Source of the DNA: Leisingera sp. ANG-M1
Lineage (GTDB): Bacteria > Pseudomonadota > Alphaproteobacteria > Rhodobacterales > Rhodobacteraceae
Direction of reading: 5' to 3'
NCBI RefSeq assembly: GCF_000813745.1
Contig: NZ_JWLC01000021.1
Span: forward strand, 170,228 to 234,227
Length of the DNA stretch: 64,000 nt
Part shown: piece after piece, positions 26,222 to 35,139 of the stretch
Layout of the letters: every line of letters starts with the position of its first letter
How positions within the stretch are numbered: the first letter of the stretch is position 1
The notes under the pieces: generated by a model
The model's database searches: none
What the model saw: only the letters and a program-made list of their open reading frames with translations
What the model was told of the DNA's origin: nothing
Made by a program: the position numbers and the translations under genes

Positions 26222-26964
26222 TTTGGGGGCTCCTGGATGTCGAATTCAAGATTGACGAAATCGCCGCGGTACTTGGTCTGACCAACGTAGATGGCGTTTC
26301 CGTCGGTATCGGTTATGACCCGCAGAACGTCGCCGATTGCGGCATTTACAGGCAATCCAAGCAGCTCTGCGGTCTCCACGTCTGCGGTGGTGAATGAGAT
26401 ACGCTGCTGCATGCGTGCGATGCGCGCTTCGGGCATGCGCGACAGCTGCGAAATGACCATACCTTCCTCAAATGCCTTGGGTGCCAGGTCTGCAATCCGC
26501 TGGCTGAGGTAGATGTTGATCAGCGCGTATGGCAGACCGTCAAAGGTGTGAACCCGGCGCATGAAGCGGTACTCGGATTCAAGGTTTCCAAGCTTCGGAT
26601 CAAGCAAAGGCGTGGCGGCCTTGTCCGCAACGGTGATGAGAGTAGGTTTCTTTCCTTCCAGGTGCTCCAGCAAGGATCCCCAGTCAGATCTCAACGTGAG
26701 GGTCGCCGCCACATTTGGTTCATCGCTTACAAAAGTGCCTTTTCCCTGGAACCGTTTTACCAGACCTTCGTTCTCCAGCACTTCTATCGCCTGGCGCACG
26801 GTGATTATCGACACTCCCTGGCTATCAGCCAGAGCCGAAATTGTCGGCAGTTTCTGGCCCGCCTTCAGAATCCCGGTAGATATCTCGCGCCTGAGAGTCG
26901 TCGCCAACTGCAGGTACAGTGGGCCGCTCGCCTTTTGCTCGCTCGTTTGTTTGGCCTTAGCCAT
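26218..26964 (-). CDS. GntR-family regulator with UTRA ligand-binding domain
   Basis: A 248-residue HutC-type GntR regulator. The winged helix is at about residues 15-80 (LYLQLATTLRREISTGIL, LPTISALADSQGVSIITVRQAIEVLENEGLV region) and a UTRA effector domain at about 95-245 with YRFMRRVHTFDGLPYALINIYL. GGGAGAGAGCC precedes ATG 26964. It is the first gene of an operon with the metallophosphoesterase and probably senses the same phosphorylated or sugar-like metabolite. An ATTATA/TATAAT palindrome 32 bases upstream may be its operator. Confidence 0.88.
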   Translation of the reverse strand: MAKAKQTSEQKASGPLYLQLATTLRREISTGILKAGQKLPTISALADSQGVSIITVRQAIEVLENEGLVKRFQGKGTFVSDEPNVAATLTLRSDWGSLLEHLEGKKPTLITVADKAATPLLDPKLGNLESEYRFMRRVHTFDGLPYALINIYLSQRIADLAPKAFEEGMVISQLSRMPEARIARMQQRISFTTADVETAELLGLPVNAAIGDVLRVITDTDGNAIYVGQTKYRGDFVNLEFDIQEPPK

Positions 26965-26995
26965 GGCTCTCTCCCGATTGTTCTAACATTAGGTT

Positions 26996-27011
26996 ATTAT
27001 AAAGATATAAT
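26996..27011. promoter_or_regulatory. Palindrome upstream of the GntR gene
   Basis: ATTATA-AAGA-TATAAT is a perfect inverted repeat lying 32 bases upstream of the GntR start. It may serve both as -10 element and GntR operator. Confidence 0.45.
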
Positions 27012-27274
27012 GACTTTCAATAATTTTCTTGAGCTCTGGCGGCGCCAAGGGAGCTTCCGCTAAGTCTCTGAAAGTGAGCCTATATTTACTAATCTTGAGG
27101 TTTTTGAGAACTGAGAACAGGTGTGAGTACGGTTTGGAAACCGACGAATCGTCCGTTTGTATGCACTGTTCGGAGGGCCCACGCTCCGGTAGGTTTCTGG
27201 TTCGAATGAAGGAACTCTGAAGCAAAAAAATGAAGAGCGGAGCGCCGACGTCCTGCACTCCGCCAAGGTCATGA
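27012..27274. other. Intergenic region
   Basis: No gene is supported. The sequence is less GC-rich and has no recognisable RNA. Confidence 0.4.
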
Positions 27275-27475
27275 TCATCTCAGGAACGTGCTGACGTCCG
27301 ACAATTTACACCCGGGATCGCGCGCCACAGCGTCATAAGTTACCTTGCCAAACGCACCATTCAGACCGTTGGCCAAGTTCGGGCCGTCGGCCAATGCCTG
27401 TTTCCAGCCCTTGCTGGCAATGGAAACCGCGCCGGAATGACCAGGTCGCGCATTTGTTACGGTTCGGGGGCAAGG
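27275..27475 (-). pseudogene. C-terminal remnant of an alanine dehydrogenase gene
   Basis: Minus-strand codons ending at 27275 read IASKGWKQALADGPNLANGL, then FGKVTYDAVARDPG. This matches the conserved end of L-alanine dehydrogenase (ANKGWK.AL....L..GLN...GKVTY..VA). The catalytic and NAD-binding parts are missing, with no frame continuing upstream of about 27480. It is a degraded leftover, from an event that also removed its promoter. Confidence 0.6.
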
Positions 27476-27770
<295 letters not shown>

Positions 27771-30700
27771 ATGTGGGATGTTGGCAACTGGCTCGCCGCG
27801 CTTGGGCTGTCGCGCTATGAGGCCGCGTTTCGCGAGAACGACATTGACTTGGAGGTTGTCTCAAGACTCACATCTGACGATTTGCGTGAACTTGGGGTGT
27901 CTTCGGTTGGGCATCGTCGAAAGTTGCTCAATGCAATTGATGGCATCGGCAAGAAGGCGGACACGCAGTTAGCGCCTGGACCTACAGACGCTGAGTTGGG
28001 ACAGGCTCCCACCTCAGACGCCGAACGCCGACAGCTTACGGTTATGTTCGTGGATCTGGTGGGCTCCACCGAGCTTTCAGCGCGACTTGATCCGGAGGAT
28101 ATGAGCGCTGTGATACGCGCTTATCAGAATGCCGTTGCAGGTGAGATTGCCCGCGTGGAGGGCCACGTCGCCAAGTTTATGGGAGACGGGATACTCGCCT
28201 ACTTCGGTTGGCCCCGCGCCCATGAAGATGAGCCGGAACGCGCCGTACGAGCGGCGTTGTCGATCATTGCAACGGTTTCCCGCCTTATTGGCGATGAAAA
28301 ACTATTGGCCTGCCGTATCGGCGTGGCAACTGGGCTCGTCGTTGTCGGCGATCTCATCGGCGAGGGAGTAGCCCAGGAGGAAGTCGTGATTGGAGACACG
28401 CCCAATCTGGCAGCGCGGCTACAATCCGTCGCGGAGGCTGGGCAAGTGGTTGTTGCCGAGGCTACGTGTCGATTGATCGGTGACATCTTTGTTCTCAAGG
28501 CCCTTCCGCCCCAGGTGCTCAAAGGTATTGCAACTCCGATTTCGGCCTTTGTCGTGCTCGGCCAGCGGACGCTGTCCAGCCGGTTCGCGGCCCGCCAACA
28601 TGGAGAGATGTCGCCGATTGTCGGGCGTGATCAGGAACTGGCCTTGCTCATAGAGCGTTGGCGCCAAGTTGAAGCGGGCGAAGGTCAGGCGATCCTGGTC
28701 ACGGGAGAAGCGGGGATTGGCAAGTCCCGGATCGCTGAGGCGCTGGTCGCGTCCATTGAAGAGGTGCCGCACACACTTCTACGGTATCAGTGCTCGCCCT
28801 ATCACGCTGACAGCGCTCTGCATCCTGCGATTCAACAGATTACCCAGGCTGCCGGATTTGAGGCCGAAGACAGTCTTGATCAGCGTCTAGACCGGTTGGA
28901 AGCGCTTCTAGCGTATGGTGGCGATAACGCCGCTAGCCTCTATAACACGGCGCAACTCTTCGCCGAGATGATAAATCTCGACGGGAGCAAGCGTTATGGC
29001 GAATTAACTTTTTCGCCGCAGCAACGTCGAAATCGCACACTTGCGGCAATGGTTGAACAATTGCGGGGCCTTGCGCAGCAACAACCGGTGCTTTGGTTGG
29101 TCGAAGATGTGCATTGGATAGATCCAACGACGCTGGAACTTATCGTGCTGGCGCTTGATTGTCTCGCTGATTTGCGGGTCCTGCTCGTTGTCACAGCGCG
29201 GCCAACATTTTCGGCACACCTGGCTAGTCACCCCACCATGACCCGGCTCGCACTCAACAGGCTGGCTCGTGCGGCTACGCGATCAATAATCGAACGCGTC
29301 ATCGAGGGACGCAGCTTGCCGGAAAATCTGGTCGACGAGATTGCGGCACGCACAGATGGTGTTCCGTTATTTGTTGAGGAGCTGACAAAGGCCATCGTGG
29401 AAACGGGCATGCTTGGAACGACTGGAATCACCAACGACGCTGGCATTTCGCTGGATAACGTCGCTGTCCCGGCGACGCTGCATGACTCGCTGATGGCTCG
29501 GCTTGACAGGCTTCATGGCGTGAAAGAAGTCGCCCAGACGGCAGCAGTTATCGGTCGCGCATTTGACTACCAGACGCTGGCAGCATTATCCGAGCAGGAC
29601 GACGCAACGCTGCAGGGAGCACTCGACAGGCTTGTCGACGCCGAGCTCGTTTTCCGCCGTAGAACCGGCGTGCATGCAACATATCTCTTCAAACATGCGC
29701 TGGTGCGTGACGCAGCTTATGAAAGCCTTCTGAGAAGTCGCCGGGTGGCGTTGCATCACCTGCTCTACGACGTCTTGGTTTCGCGTGGCGGCGCAGAACC
29801 TGAGGTTCGAGCACAACACGCGGAAGCCGCGGGTCATCGGGAAGACGCGCTGGATGCTTGGGAAGAGGCTGGGCGCGCGGCCGTTAAGCGTCCCGCTTTT
29901 CGCGAAGCCATTGCCGATTTCAATGCGGCAGTCCGACTTTGCGGTGAACTTGGGAGCGATCCGCGCTGGCGCCGCCGCGAACAGGCTATCCAGCTGGAGC
30001 TCGGTCAGGCATTGATGGCCAGTGATGGCTATCAGGGTCAGGCGACCGTGGCCGCATTCAGCCGAGCGATGGACTTGGCGGACGAGGCCGGCGATGCCAC
30101 TCTACAGCTACCGGCAATCTACGGTCTTTGGGCGGCGCGGTACATCGCTGTTGGCGGTTCACCTGAATTGGCCGAGCGTTTTTCAACCGTTGCACATTCC
30201 CGGCCAGATACGGGTCCGCGCTTGATCAGTCTGCGCGCCTTGTCGTTGGAACGGTTTCACGCTGGACGATTTCGAGAAAGTCTGGCTTTGGCAGAACAAT
30301 CTCTGGCTCTGTACCAGCCCGACGCCCACAACGAACTCAAGTTCAGATTTGGCCACGATCCGCGCGTTGCTGGGGGTAACTATCGCGCGTGGTGCCTTTG
30401 GCATCTCGGCTTTGCCGATCAGGCGTCGGAAGAACTTGAGAATACATTGAGTTGGGCACGTGAGATACAGCACCCTAACACGACGGGTCTCGCTCTCTGC
30501 ATGGGGGCCACGCTGGTCAATCTCTGGCTTGGTCGTAACGACGCGGCCGAACAAGCCGCAAGGGAAGCGCTGAGGGTGTCGGAGGAGATGTCGCTCGCTC
30601 TCTGGCATGCGTGGGCCCTGATTCATCTGGGGGCGGCACTGCATCGACAGGGCAAAGGTTCGGGTCTCGCGGATATCGAAGCTGGCTTCGACGAGGCACG

Positions 30701-31127
30701 CCGCATCGGGTCGGCCCGGTTTGATCCGATGCACCGGTCTCTGGCGGCAGAGGCATATGCGAAGGTTGGCGAACACGCTGCCGCAGCGAACGCAATGACA
30801 CTGGCATTTGAGGCTATGGCACAAAGCGAAGATATCTCTGCCGCCGCCGAGTTGCACCGAACCCGCGCTCAAATCAACCTTGCCGTGGACGCAAATGCCC
30901 GGGCCTTGGCAGAAACGGACCTGCACCGCGCAATCGAAATCGCAAGGCAACAAGAAGCGCTTGCCCTCGAGTTGCGAGCAGTTCGGGATCTGTCAAAGCT
31001 GCTCGATTTGCAGGGAGAGCGCCACCAAGCCGCTGATAAGCTTACGGCGATCTTAAGTAAGTTTACTGAAGGATTTGAGACGAAAGATCTCTGGGAGGCG
31101 CGCGCGCTGTTGCAGTCGTTAAGCTAG
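27771..31127 (+). CDS. SAM domain - class III nucleotide cyclase - AAA/STAND ATPase - TPR signalling protein
   Basis: A 1118-residue soluble multidomain protein. A SAM domain spans residues 1-60 (WLAALGLSRYEAAFRENDID..., LGVSSVGHRRKLL). A class III cyclase domain spans about 85-265, with VMFVDLVGST carrying the first metal Asp at 95 and KFMGDGILAYFG the second. A large ATPase follows, with Walker A GEAGIGKS at about 311-318 and Walker B-like VLWLVEDVHWID near 440-451. A helical, probably TPR, region spans about 640-1118. This layout is common in rhizobia and their relatives; members may make cAMP in response to a ligand sensed by the repeats. GAGAAGTTGGC precedes the ATG. It is probably monocistronic; ligand and product are unproven. 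Confidence 0.88.
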   Translation: MWDVGNWLAALGLSRYEAAFRENDIDLEVVSRLTSDDLRELGVSSVGHRRKLLNAIDGIGKKADTQLAPGPTDAELGQAPTSDAERRQLTVMFVDLVGSTELSARLDPEDMSAVIRAYQNAVAGEIARVEGHVAKFMGDGILAYFGWPRAHEDEPERAVRAALSIIATVSRLIGDEKLLACRIGVATGLVVVGDLIGEGVAQEEVVIGDTPNLAARLQSVAEAGQVVVAEATCRLIGDIFVLKALPPQVLKGIATPISAFVVLGQRTLSSRFAARQHGEMSPIVGRDQELALLIERWRQVEAGEGQAILVTGEAGIGKSRIAEALVASIEEVPHTLLRYQCSPYHADSALHPAIQQITQAAGFEAEDSLDQRLDRLEALLAYGGDNAASLYNTAQLFAEMINLDGSKRYGELTFSPQQRRNRTLAAMVEQLRGLAQQQPVLWLVEDVHWIDPTTLELIVLALDCLADLRVLLVVTARPTFSAHLASHPTMTRLALNRLARAATRSIIERVIEGRSLPENLVDEIAARTDGVPLFVEELTKAIVETGMLGTTGITNDAGISLDNVAVPATLHDSLMARLDRLHGVKEVAQTAAVIGRAFDYQTLAALSEQDDATLQGALDRLVDAELVFRRRTGVHATYLFKHALVRDAAYESLLRSRRVALHHLLYDVLVSRGGAEPEVRAQHAEAAGHREDALDAWEEAGRAAVKRPAFREAIADFNAAVRLCGELGSDPRWRRREQAIQLELGQALMASDGYQGQATVAAFSRAMDLADEAGDATLQLPAIYGLWAARYIAVGGSPELAERFSTVAHSRPDTGPRLISLRALSLERFHAGRFRESLALAEQSLALYQPDAHNELKFRFGHDPRVAGGNYRAWCLWHLGFADQASEELENTLSWAREIQHPNTTGLALCMGATLVNLWLGRNDAAEQAAREALRVSEEMSLALWHAWALIHLGAALHRQGKGSGLADIEAGFDEARRIGSARFDPMHRSLAAEAYAKVGEHAAAANAMTLAFEAMAQSEDISAAAELHRTRAQINLAVDANARALAETDLHRAIEIARQQEALALELRAVRDLSKLLDLQGERHQAADKLTAILSKFTEGFETKDLWEARALLQSLS

Positions 31128-31643
31128 ACCGCAGACTCAATCGTTGTGGTAAGCCGTACGATCCACGGCGAATTTGCAAGGCCCGCTATCCGCGCTAACT
31201 GCCGCTCTGGTGAGCCTATAAAGCGCGTGCGGCGAATGGCCGGAAGGTCCCGCGAGGCATTGCCTGGGATGAAATGCTGCACCCGGTTGCCAATGGCCGC
31301 TCTGGCGACCGCTGCAGTGCTGCGGAGGGTTGTGACGAATGTCCGTAAAGGGCCGTCCGCGCCGCCAGGTAGTTAGAATTTCGGCCTGGTGCTGCATCGC
31401 ACCCGAGGTCTGGAACGAGTCCCAACTGTGAGTTTGTTTTTCTAGCGACCTTCGCACGCAGTACAGATTTTGCTGCGAGAGCGTGATGATTGGCGCCGCT
31501 CTGCGGCAGGAAAAGCTGCCGTTCAGGCGGCCTGCAGCATATCAGAAGCGATCGGCTCAAAGATCGGTACGGGCTTTGGCTGAATCTTGGCAAAGTGTGC
31601 ATGTTTCGCTGACACCACGAGTTTCGCACCCCTTCTTTACTTT
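31128..31643. other. Intergenic region with dispersed repeat copy
   Basis: No gene is supported. It includes the repeat copy at 31252-31324 and, to the right, the promoter region of the MFS gene. Confidence 0.45.
31252..31324. repeat. Dispersed intergenic repeat, copy A
   Basis: About 73 bases matching copy B at 41024-41096 at roughly nine positions in ten, with the shared run GGGATGAAATGCTGCACCCG followed by GTTGCCAATG. Both copies are non-coding and on the same strand. The wider flanks (GAATGTCCG..., GGGCCG) also recur loosely near 39100-39180. Confidence 0.7.
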
Positions 31644-31657
31644 ACAGTACGTACTGT
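31644..31657. promoter_or_regulatory. TetR-type operator upstream of the DHA2 MFS gene
   Basis: ACAGTACGTACTGT is a perfect 14-base palindrome 37 bases before the MFS start. The TetR regulator encoded just after the MFS gene (33252) is the natural candidate ligand-responsive repressor. Confidence 0.65.
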
Positions 31658-31693
31658 TTAGTTGCTGCGGCATCACAACATTGGAATCGTGCT

Positions 31694-33232
31694 ATGTCTT
31701 CAAAAAATCCCCTTCGCTGGTGGCTGCTGCTGGTCGTTTCATCCGGCCTTCTGCTGATCACCCTCGACAACTCAATCCTTTACACTGCGCTACCAACTCT
31801 GGCTCAGGATCTGGGCGCGAGCCAAAGCGAGTTGCTTTGGATCATTAACGCATACCCACTTGTAATGGCCGGACTTTTGCTGGGCGCGGGTACACTCGGT
31901 GACCGCGTTGGTCACCGGCGAATTTTTCTCATCGGCTTGGCCGTTTTCGGAACGGCAAGCACCCTAGCTGCCTTTTCTCCATCACCAGAAATCTTGATTT
32001 CTGCGAGGGGACTCTTGGCTGTTGGTGCCGCGATGATGATGCCAGCAACGCTTGCGCTCATCCGTGTCACTTTCGATGATCAACGTGAACAAAACCTCGC
32101 CTATGCAATTTGGGGAATGTTGGCGATCGTAGGGTCCGCTCTTGGTCCGATCATTGGCGGCTTGTTGCTCGGCCATTTCTGGTGGGGTTCAGTATTCCTG
32201 ATCAACATACCGGTTGTTGCGGCAGCCTTTGTAGGCACATTGATATTGGCTCCTCGCGTGGAACCCGATCCGTCCAAAACTTGGGATTTTGTTTCCTCTG
32301 CCCAAGCTATGGTCATGCTTGCCGGATTTGTTGTTGCGATCAAAGAACTCACGCAGGCTAAGAACATCGAATTCGGCCTGGCTGCCGTAGCTGTTTCGGT
32401 GATTGCTGCAATACTCTTTGTCCGTAGGCAGAAGCGCCTTACCTATCCGCTTCTTGACTTTTCGGTTTTCAAAAATCCCGCTCTGATGTCAGGCGTTTTG
32501 GCAGCTGCCTTTGCGCTTTTCGCAATCGCGGGCATTCAGTTGACGACGACGCAAAGATTCCAAATCGTTGAGGGCTTTACCCCGATACAAGCCGGATACC
32601 TCGTGTCGATCATCGCCATCTCCTGTATCCCACTTAGCCTGATTGGCGGTGCCTATCTGCATCGTATCGGACTGCGAATCTTGATTACCGGTGGTCTGGC
32701 AACATGCTCGGTTGCAGCTGTTATTACGGCAATCGGATTTGGGATTGGCCTGCCGTGGCTGATTTGCGGGCTGGTCATCATGGGCTTCGGTGTCGGCGCC
32801 GCCTTGTCCGTTGCGTCGACCGCAATCCTTGGAAATGCACCGATTGAGCGCGCTGGGATGGCGGGTGCCGTTGAGGAAGTCTCCTACGAGCTTGGTTCGT
32901 TGCTTGCAGTGGCACTATTGGGCAGCCTTACTGCCGCATTGTATTCATTCGGAGCGTCATTTCCGGAGGGGACACCGGCTGCTGCGAGTGACAGCATCAT
33001 CGCAGCCTGGTCTATCGCAGAAGGAAGGGGTGAAGATGGGCAGGAAATCTTTGCTGAAGCTGCTCGCGCATTCGATCAGGCTTATGTAATGGTGCTTTAT
33101 GTCATCGCAGGTGTTCTGGCGATTGGCGCTTTGGTGACTGCTGTGCTGCTGCGGGACTATGGTGTTGGGTCGTCGTCAACGATCCATGATTGGGGCGACG
33201 GAGATTGGGGTGACGAAGAATGGGAAAGCTAG
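31694..33232 (+). CDS. DHA2-family (EmrB/QacA-type) MFS drug exporter
   Basis: A 512-residue, 14-helix MFS exporter. The DHA2 signatures LDNSILYTALPTLAQDLGA (about residues 24-42), GDRVGHRRIF (about 69-78) and GSALGPIIGGLLLGHFWWGSVFLINIP (location about 150-176) are present. The family exports hydrophobic cations and dyes with protons. The C-terminus is unusually acidic and tryptophan-rich (DWGDGDWGDEEWES). The TetR gene follows 19 bases downstream, in the same direction. A perfect palindrome upstream fits repression by it. Confidence 0.9.
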   Translation: MSSKNPLRWWLLLVVSSGLLLITLDNSILYTALPTLAQDLGASQSELLWIINAYPLVMAGLLLGAGTLGDRVGHRRIFLIGLAVFGTASTLAAFSPSPEILISARGLLAVGAAMMMPATLALIRVTFDDQREQNLAYAIWGMLAIVGSALGPIIGGLLLGHFWWGSVFLINIPVVAAAFVGTLILAPRVEPDPSKTWDFVSSAQAMVMLAGFVVAIKELTQAKNIEFGLAAVAVSVIAAILFVRRQKRLTYPLLDFSVFKNPALMSGVLAAAFALFAIAGIQLTTTQRFQIVEGFTPIQAGYLVSIIAISCIPLSLIGGAYLHRIGLRILITGGLATCSVAAVITAIGFGIGLPWLICGLVIMGFGVGAALSVASTAILGNAPIERAGMAGAVEEVSYELGSLLAVALLGSLTAALYSFGASFPEGTPAAASDSIIAAWSIAEGRGEDGQEIFAEAARAFDQAYVMVLYVIAGVLAIGALVTAVLLRDYGVGSSSTIHDWGDGDWGDEEWES

Positions 33233-33251
33233 GGACTGGAGGCTCTGATCC

Positions 33252-33791
33252 TTGCGAAGTAGCAAACGAGCGTTAATTCTCGACGCTATCGTTGATTTGA
33301 TCGAAGAGGGCGGCATCAAGGCGATCACCTATGATGCCGTCTCTGAGAAGACACAGATTACCCGCGGTGGATTGCTCTATCATTTTCCATCGCGGGATGA
33401 TCTTGTTTACGCGGTTCACGAGCAGATCAGCGAGCGGTGGAACCAGACGATGGTCGATGCACTTGAAAATGCGTCACACCCTCCATCTGCAGAAGAAAAA
33501 ACCCTAGCCTATGCAAAAGGTGCCACGACCGCCAATCGTGTTGAAATGCTTCTGCTCATGGAAAGTGCCATGGATGAGGCTGTTCAGAAGCTGTGGCAGG
33601 ACGTTCTTGATCGTTGGGCACCTGATATGCCCGATCCCCAGGACGACAAAGCTATGGCGTTGTTTCTGGTCCGATTGGCGGCAGATGGGCTTTGGGTCAG
33701 CGAAGCGCTTTCGTCGAAGCCATTGCCGAAGGCTGTAAAGGACGGTGTTCTTCAGCGCCTTGAGAAAATGGTTTCTGAAATTTCAGACTAG
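33252..33791 (+). CDS. TetR-family transcriptional repressor
   Basis: A 179-residue TetR regulator. The HTH lies at about residues 8-54 (ALILDAIVDLIEEGGIKAIT, ITRGGLLYHFPSRDDLV). The C-terminal helical ligand-binding part follows. Start TTG 33252 has GGAGG nine bases upstream. It follows the MFS exporter in the same direction, so it is probably co-transcribed and controls the palindrome at 31644. Confidence 0.88.
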   Translation: MRSSKRALILDAIVDLIEEGGIKAITYDAVSEKTQITRGGLLYHFPSRDDLVYAVHEQISERWNQTMVDALENASHPPSAEEKTLAYAKGATTANRVEMLLLMESAMDEAVQKLWQDVLDRWAPDMPDPQDDKAMALFLVRLAADGLWVSEALSSKPLPKAVKDGVLQRLEKMVSEISD

Positions 33792-33942
33792 TAAGCCAAT
33801 CTGGTTCGGAATGGTGGGACGCTCTCTCACTCAAAATCCAAACTCAAAAAACAGCGCACGGATGTAGTCTCGCATCCGCAATCTAATTGATTTCATAGGT
33901 ACTGCAGCGAAATTTTTGCGACTGCATAACAAGTCACAGCAC

Positions 33943-33971
33943 TTGACTTTATTTGATTATGATCGTATTTA
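33943..33971 (+). promoter_or_regulatory. Candidate promoter of the RND efflux operon
   Basis: TTGACT and TATTTA with 17 bases between them resemble a sigma-70 -35/-10 pair, about 50 bases before the adaptor start. A TetR site may overlap the AT-rich stretch, but I see no clean palindrome. Confidence 0.5.
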
Positions 33972-34021
33972 AACGGTAACGCCAAGGGTGATGACCCTTG
34001 CCCTCATACCAAGGTAAAACC

Positions 34022-35128
34022 ATGTCTTTCTTGCGCTCGACCGTAGTGGTCGTCGTCCTAATCGCCGTGATTGGCGGTCTGGGATTTTTCAAGTTCTCTC
34101 AGATCACGTCGGCCATTGCAGTTGCAGAGAGCTACCCCGAGCATTCCGAGTCAGTGGAGGCCATAACTGCTGCTTTCACTGCATTTGTCCCAACCTTGCA
34201 GATGTCTGGCGAGGTTGTCGTTCCGAACAGGGTTGTTCTACAGAGCCAACGCTCCGGACAAATCGTGCAAGTAGGATTCCAGCCAGGTGAGGCAGTTGAG
34301 GCCGGGCAATTGCTCGTTCAGCTCGATATCTCGGAAGAAGAGGCGCGCTTGAAAGGTGCCCGGGCTGAGGCTGAGCTGGCGCGGCTTGGCTTGGAGAGAA
34401 GCGAAAAGCTGTTACAGAGTGGCAACGCCAACAGAGCGCGCCTGGACGCAGCGCAGGCAACTTATGACATGGCTACATCCGCTGTTGCTGTGATCGAACA
34501 GTCGATCGCGGAGAAAACTATTCGCGCGCCCTTTGGTGGTTTGACTGACCCGGGCAACTTGAAAGTCGGGCAGTTTCTAACCAGCGGCAGCGAAGTCACG
34601 CAAATCACTGATCAGGGCGAAACGGTATGGGTCGATTTCCGTCTTCCACAGTTTCTTGGCACTTTGCCGGTTGGGGCAGGCATAGCGGTAAGCGCCAATC
34701 AGCATGATACCTTACAGGGCGAGGTGGTGTCTCGGGATGCCGGTATTGCCGCTGTGTCAAGGACACAACTTTATCGTGTTTCAGTCACCGGGCCCCACGA
34801 AGCTCTGGCACATGGTGCCTACGTCGAAGTAACCGTGCCGACAGGAGACATCTTGAATGTCGCGGATCTGCCAGTCACAGCGCTTCAATCGGATGCCTAT
34901 GGTCAATTTGTCAACCTGTTGGAGCCAGCCGAAACCGAAGGAACCTATCGGGCGGTGCGACGAGATGTTTATGGCGTCCACTATCAAGGTGAGCGGGTTT
35001 TGATCGAGGGCGGTCTGGAACAAGGGCTTCTGATCGCCACAGACGGTTCCTTCAAATTGTATCCAGGTGTCTTGACCTATGTGGTCGATGAACTGCCTGA
35101 CGCGTCATCGAACGACAACAGCTGGTAA
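34022..35128 (+). CDS. RND efflux periplasmic adaptor (HlyD/MFP family)
   Basis: A 368-residue membrane fusion protein. An N-terminal signal-anchor (residues 6-25) is followed by a barrel-sandwich half motif (QRSGQIVQVGFQPGEAVEAG, location about 77-96), a coiled-coil hairpin (about 100-160), the second lipoyl half (KTIRAPFGG) and beta-barrel domains. It bridges the inner-membrane pump to an outer-membrane channel, which is not encoded here. ATG 34022 has AAGGTAAAACC upstream; 33998 is an alternative. The pump gene starts 11 bases downstream. Confidence 0.88.
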   Translation: MSFLRSTVVVVVLIAVIGGLGFFKFSQITSAIAVAESYPEHSESVEAITAAFTAFVPTLQMSGEVVVPNRVVLQSQRSGQIVQVGFQPGEAVEAGQLLVQLDISEEEARLKGARAEAELARLGLERSEKLLQSGNANRARLDAAQATYDMATSAVAVIEQSIAEKTIRAPFGGLTDPGNLKVGQFLTSGSEVTQITDQGETVWVDFRLPQFLGTLPVGAGIAVSANQHDTLQGEVVSRDAGIAAVSRTQLYRVSVTGPHEALAHGAYVEVTVPTGDILNVADLPVTALQSDAYGQFVNLLEPAETEGTYRAVRRDVYGVHYQGERVLIEGGLEQGLLIATDGSFKLYPGVLTYVVDELPDASSNDNSW

Positions 35129-35139
35129 GGAGCGGACAT

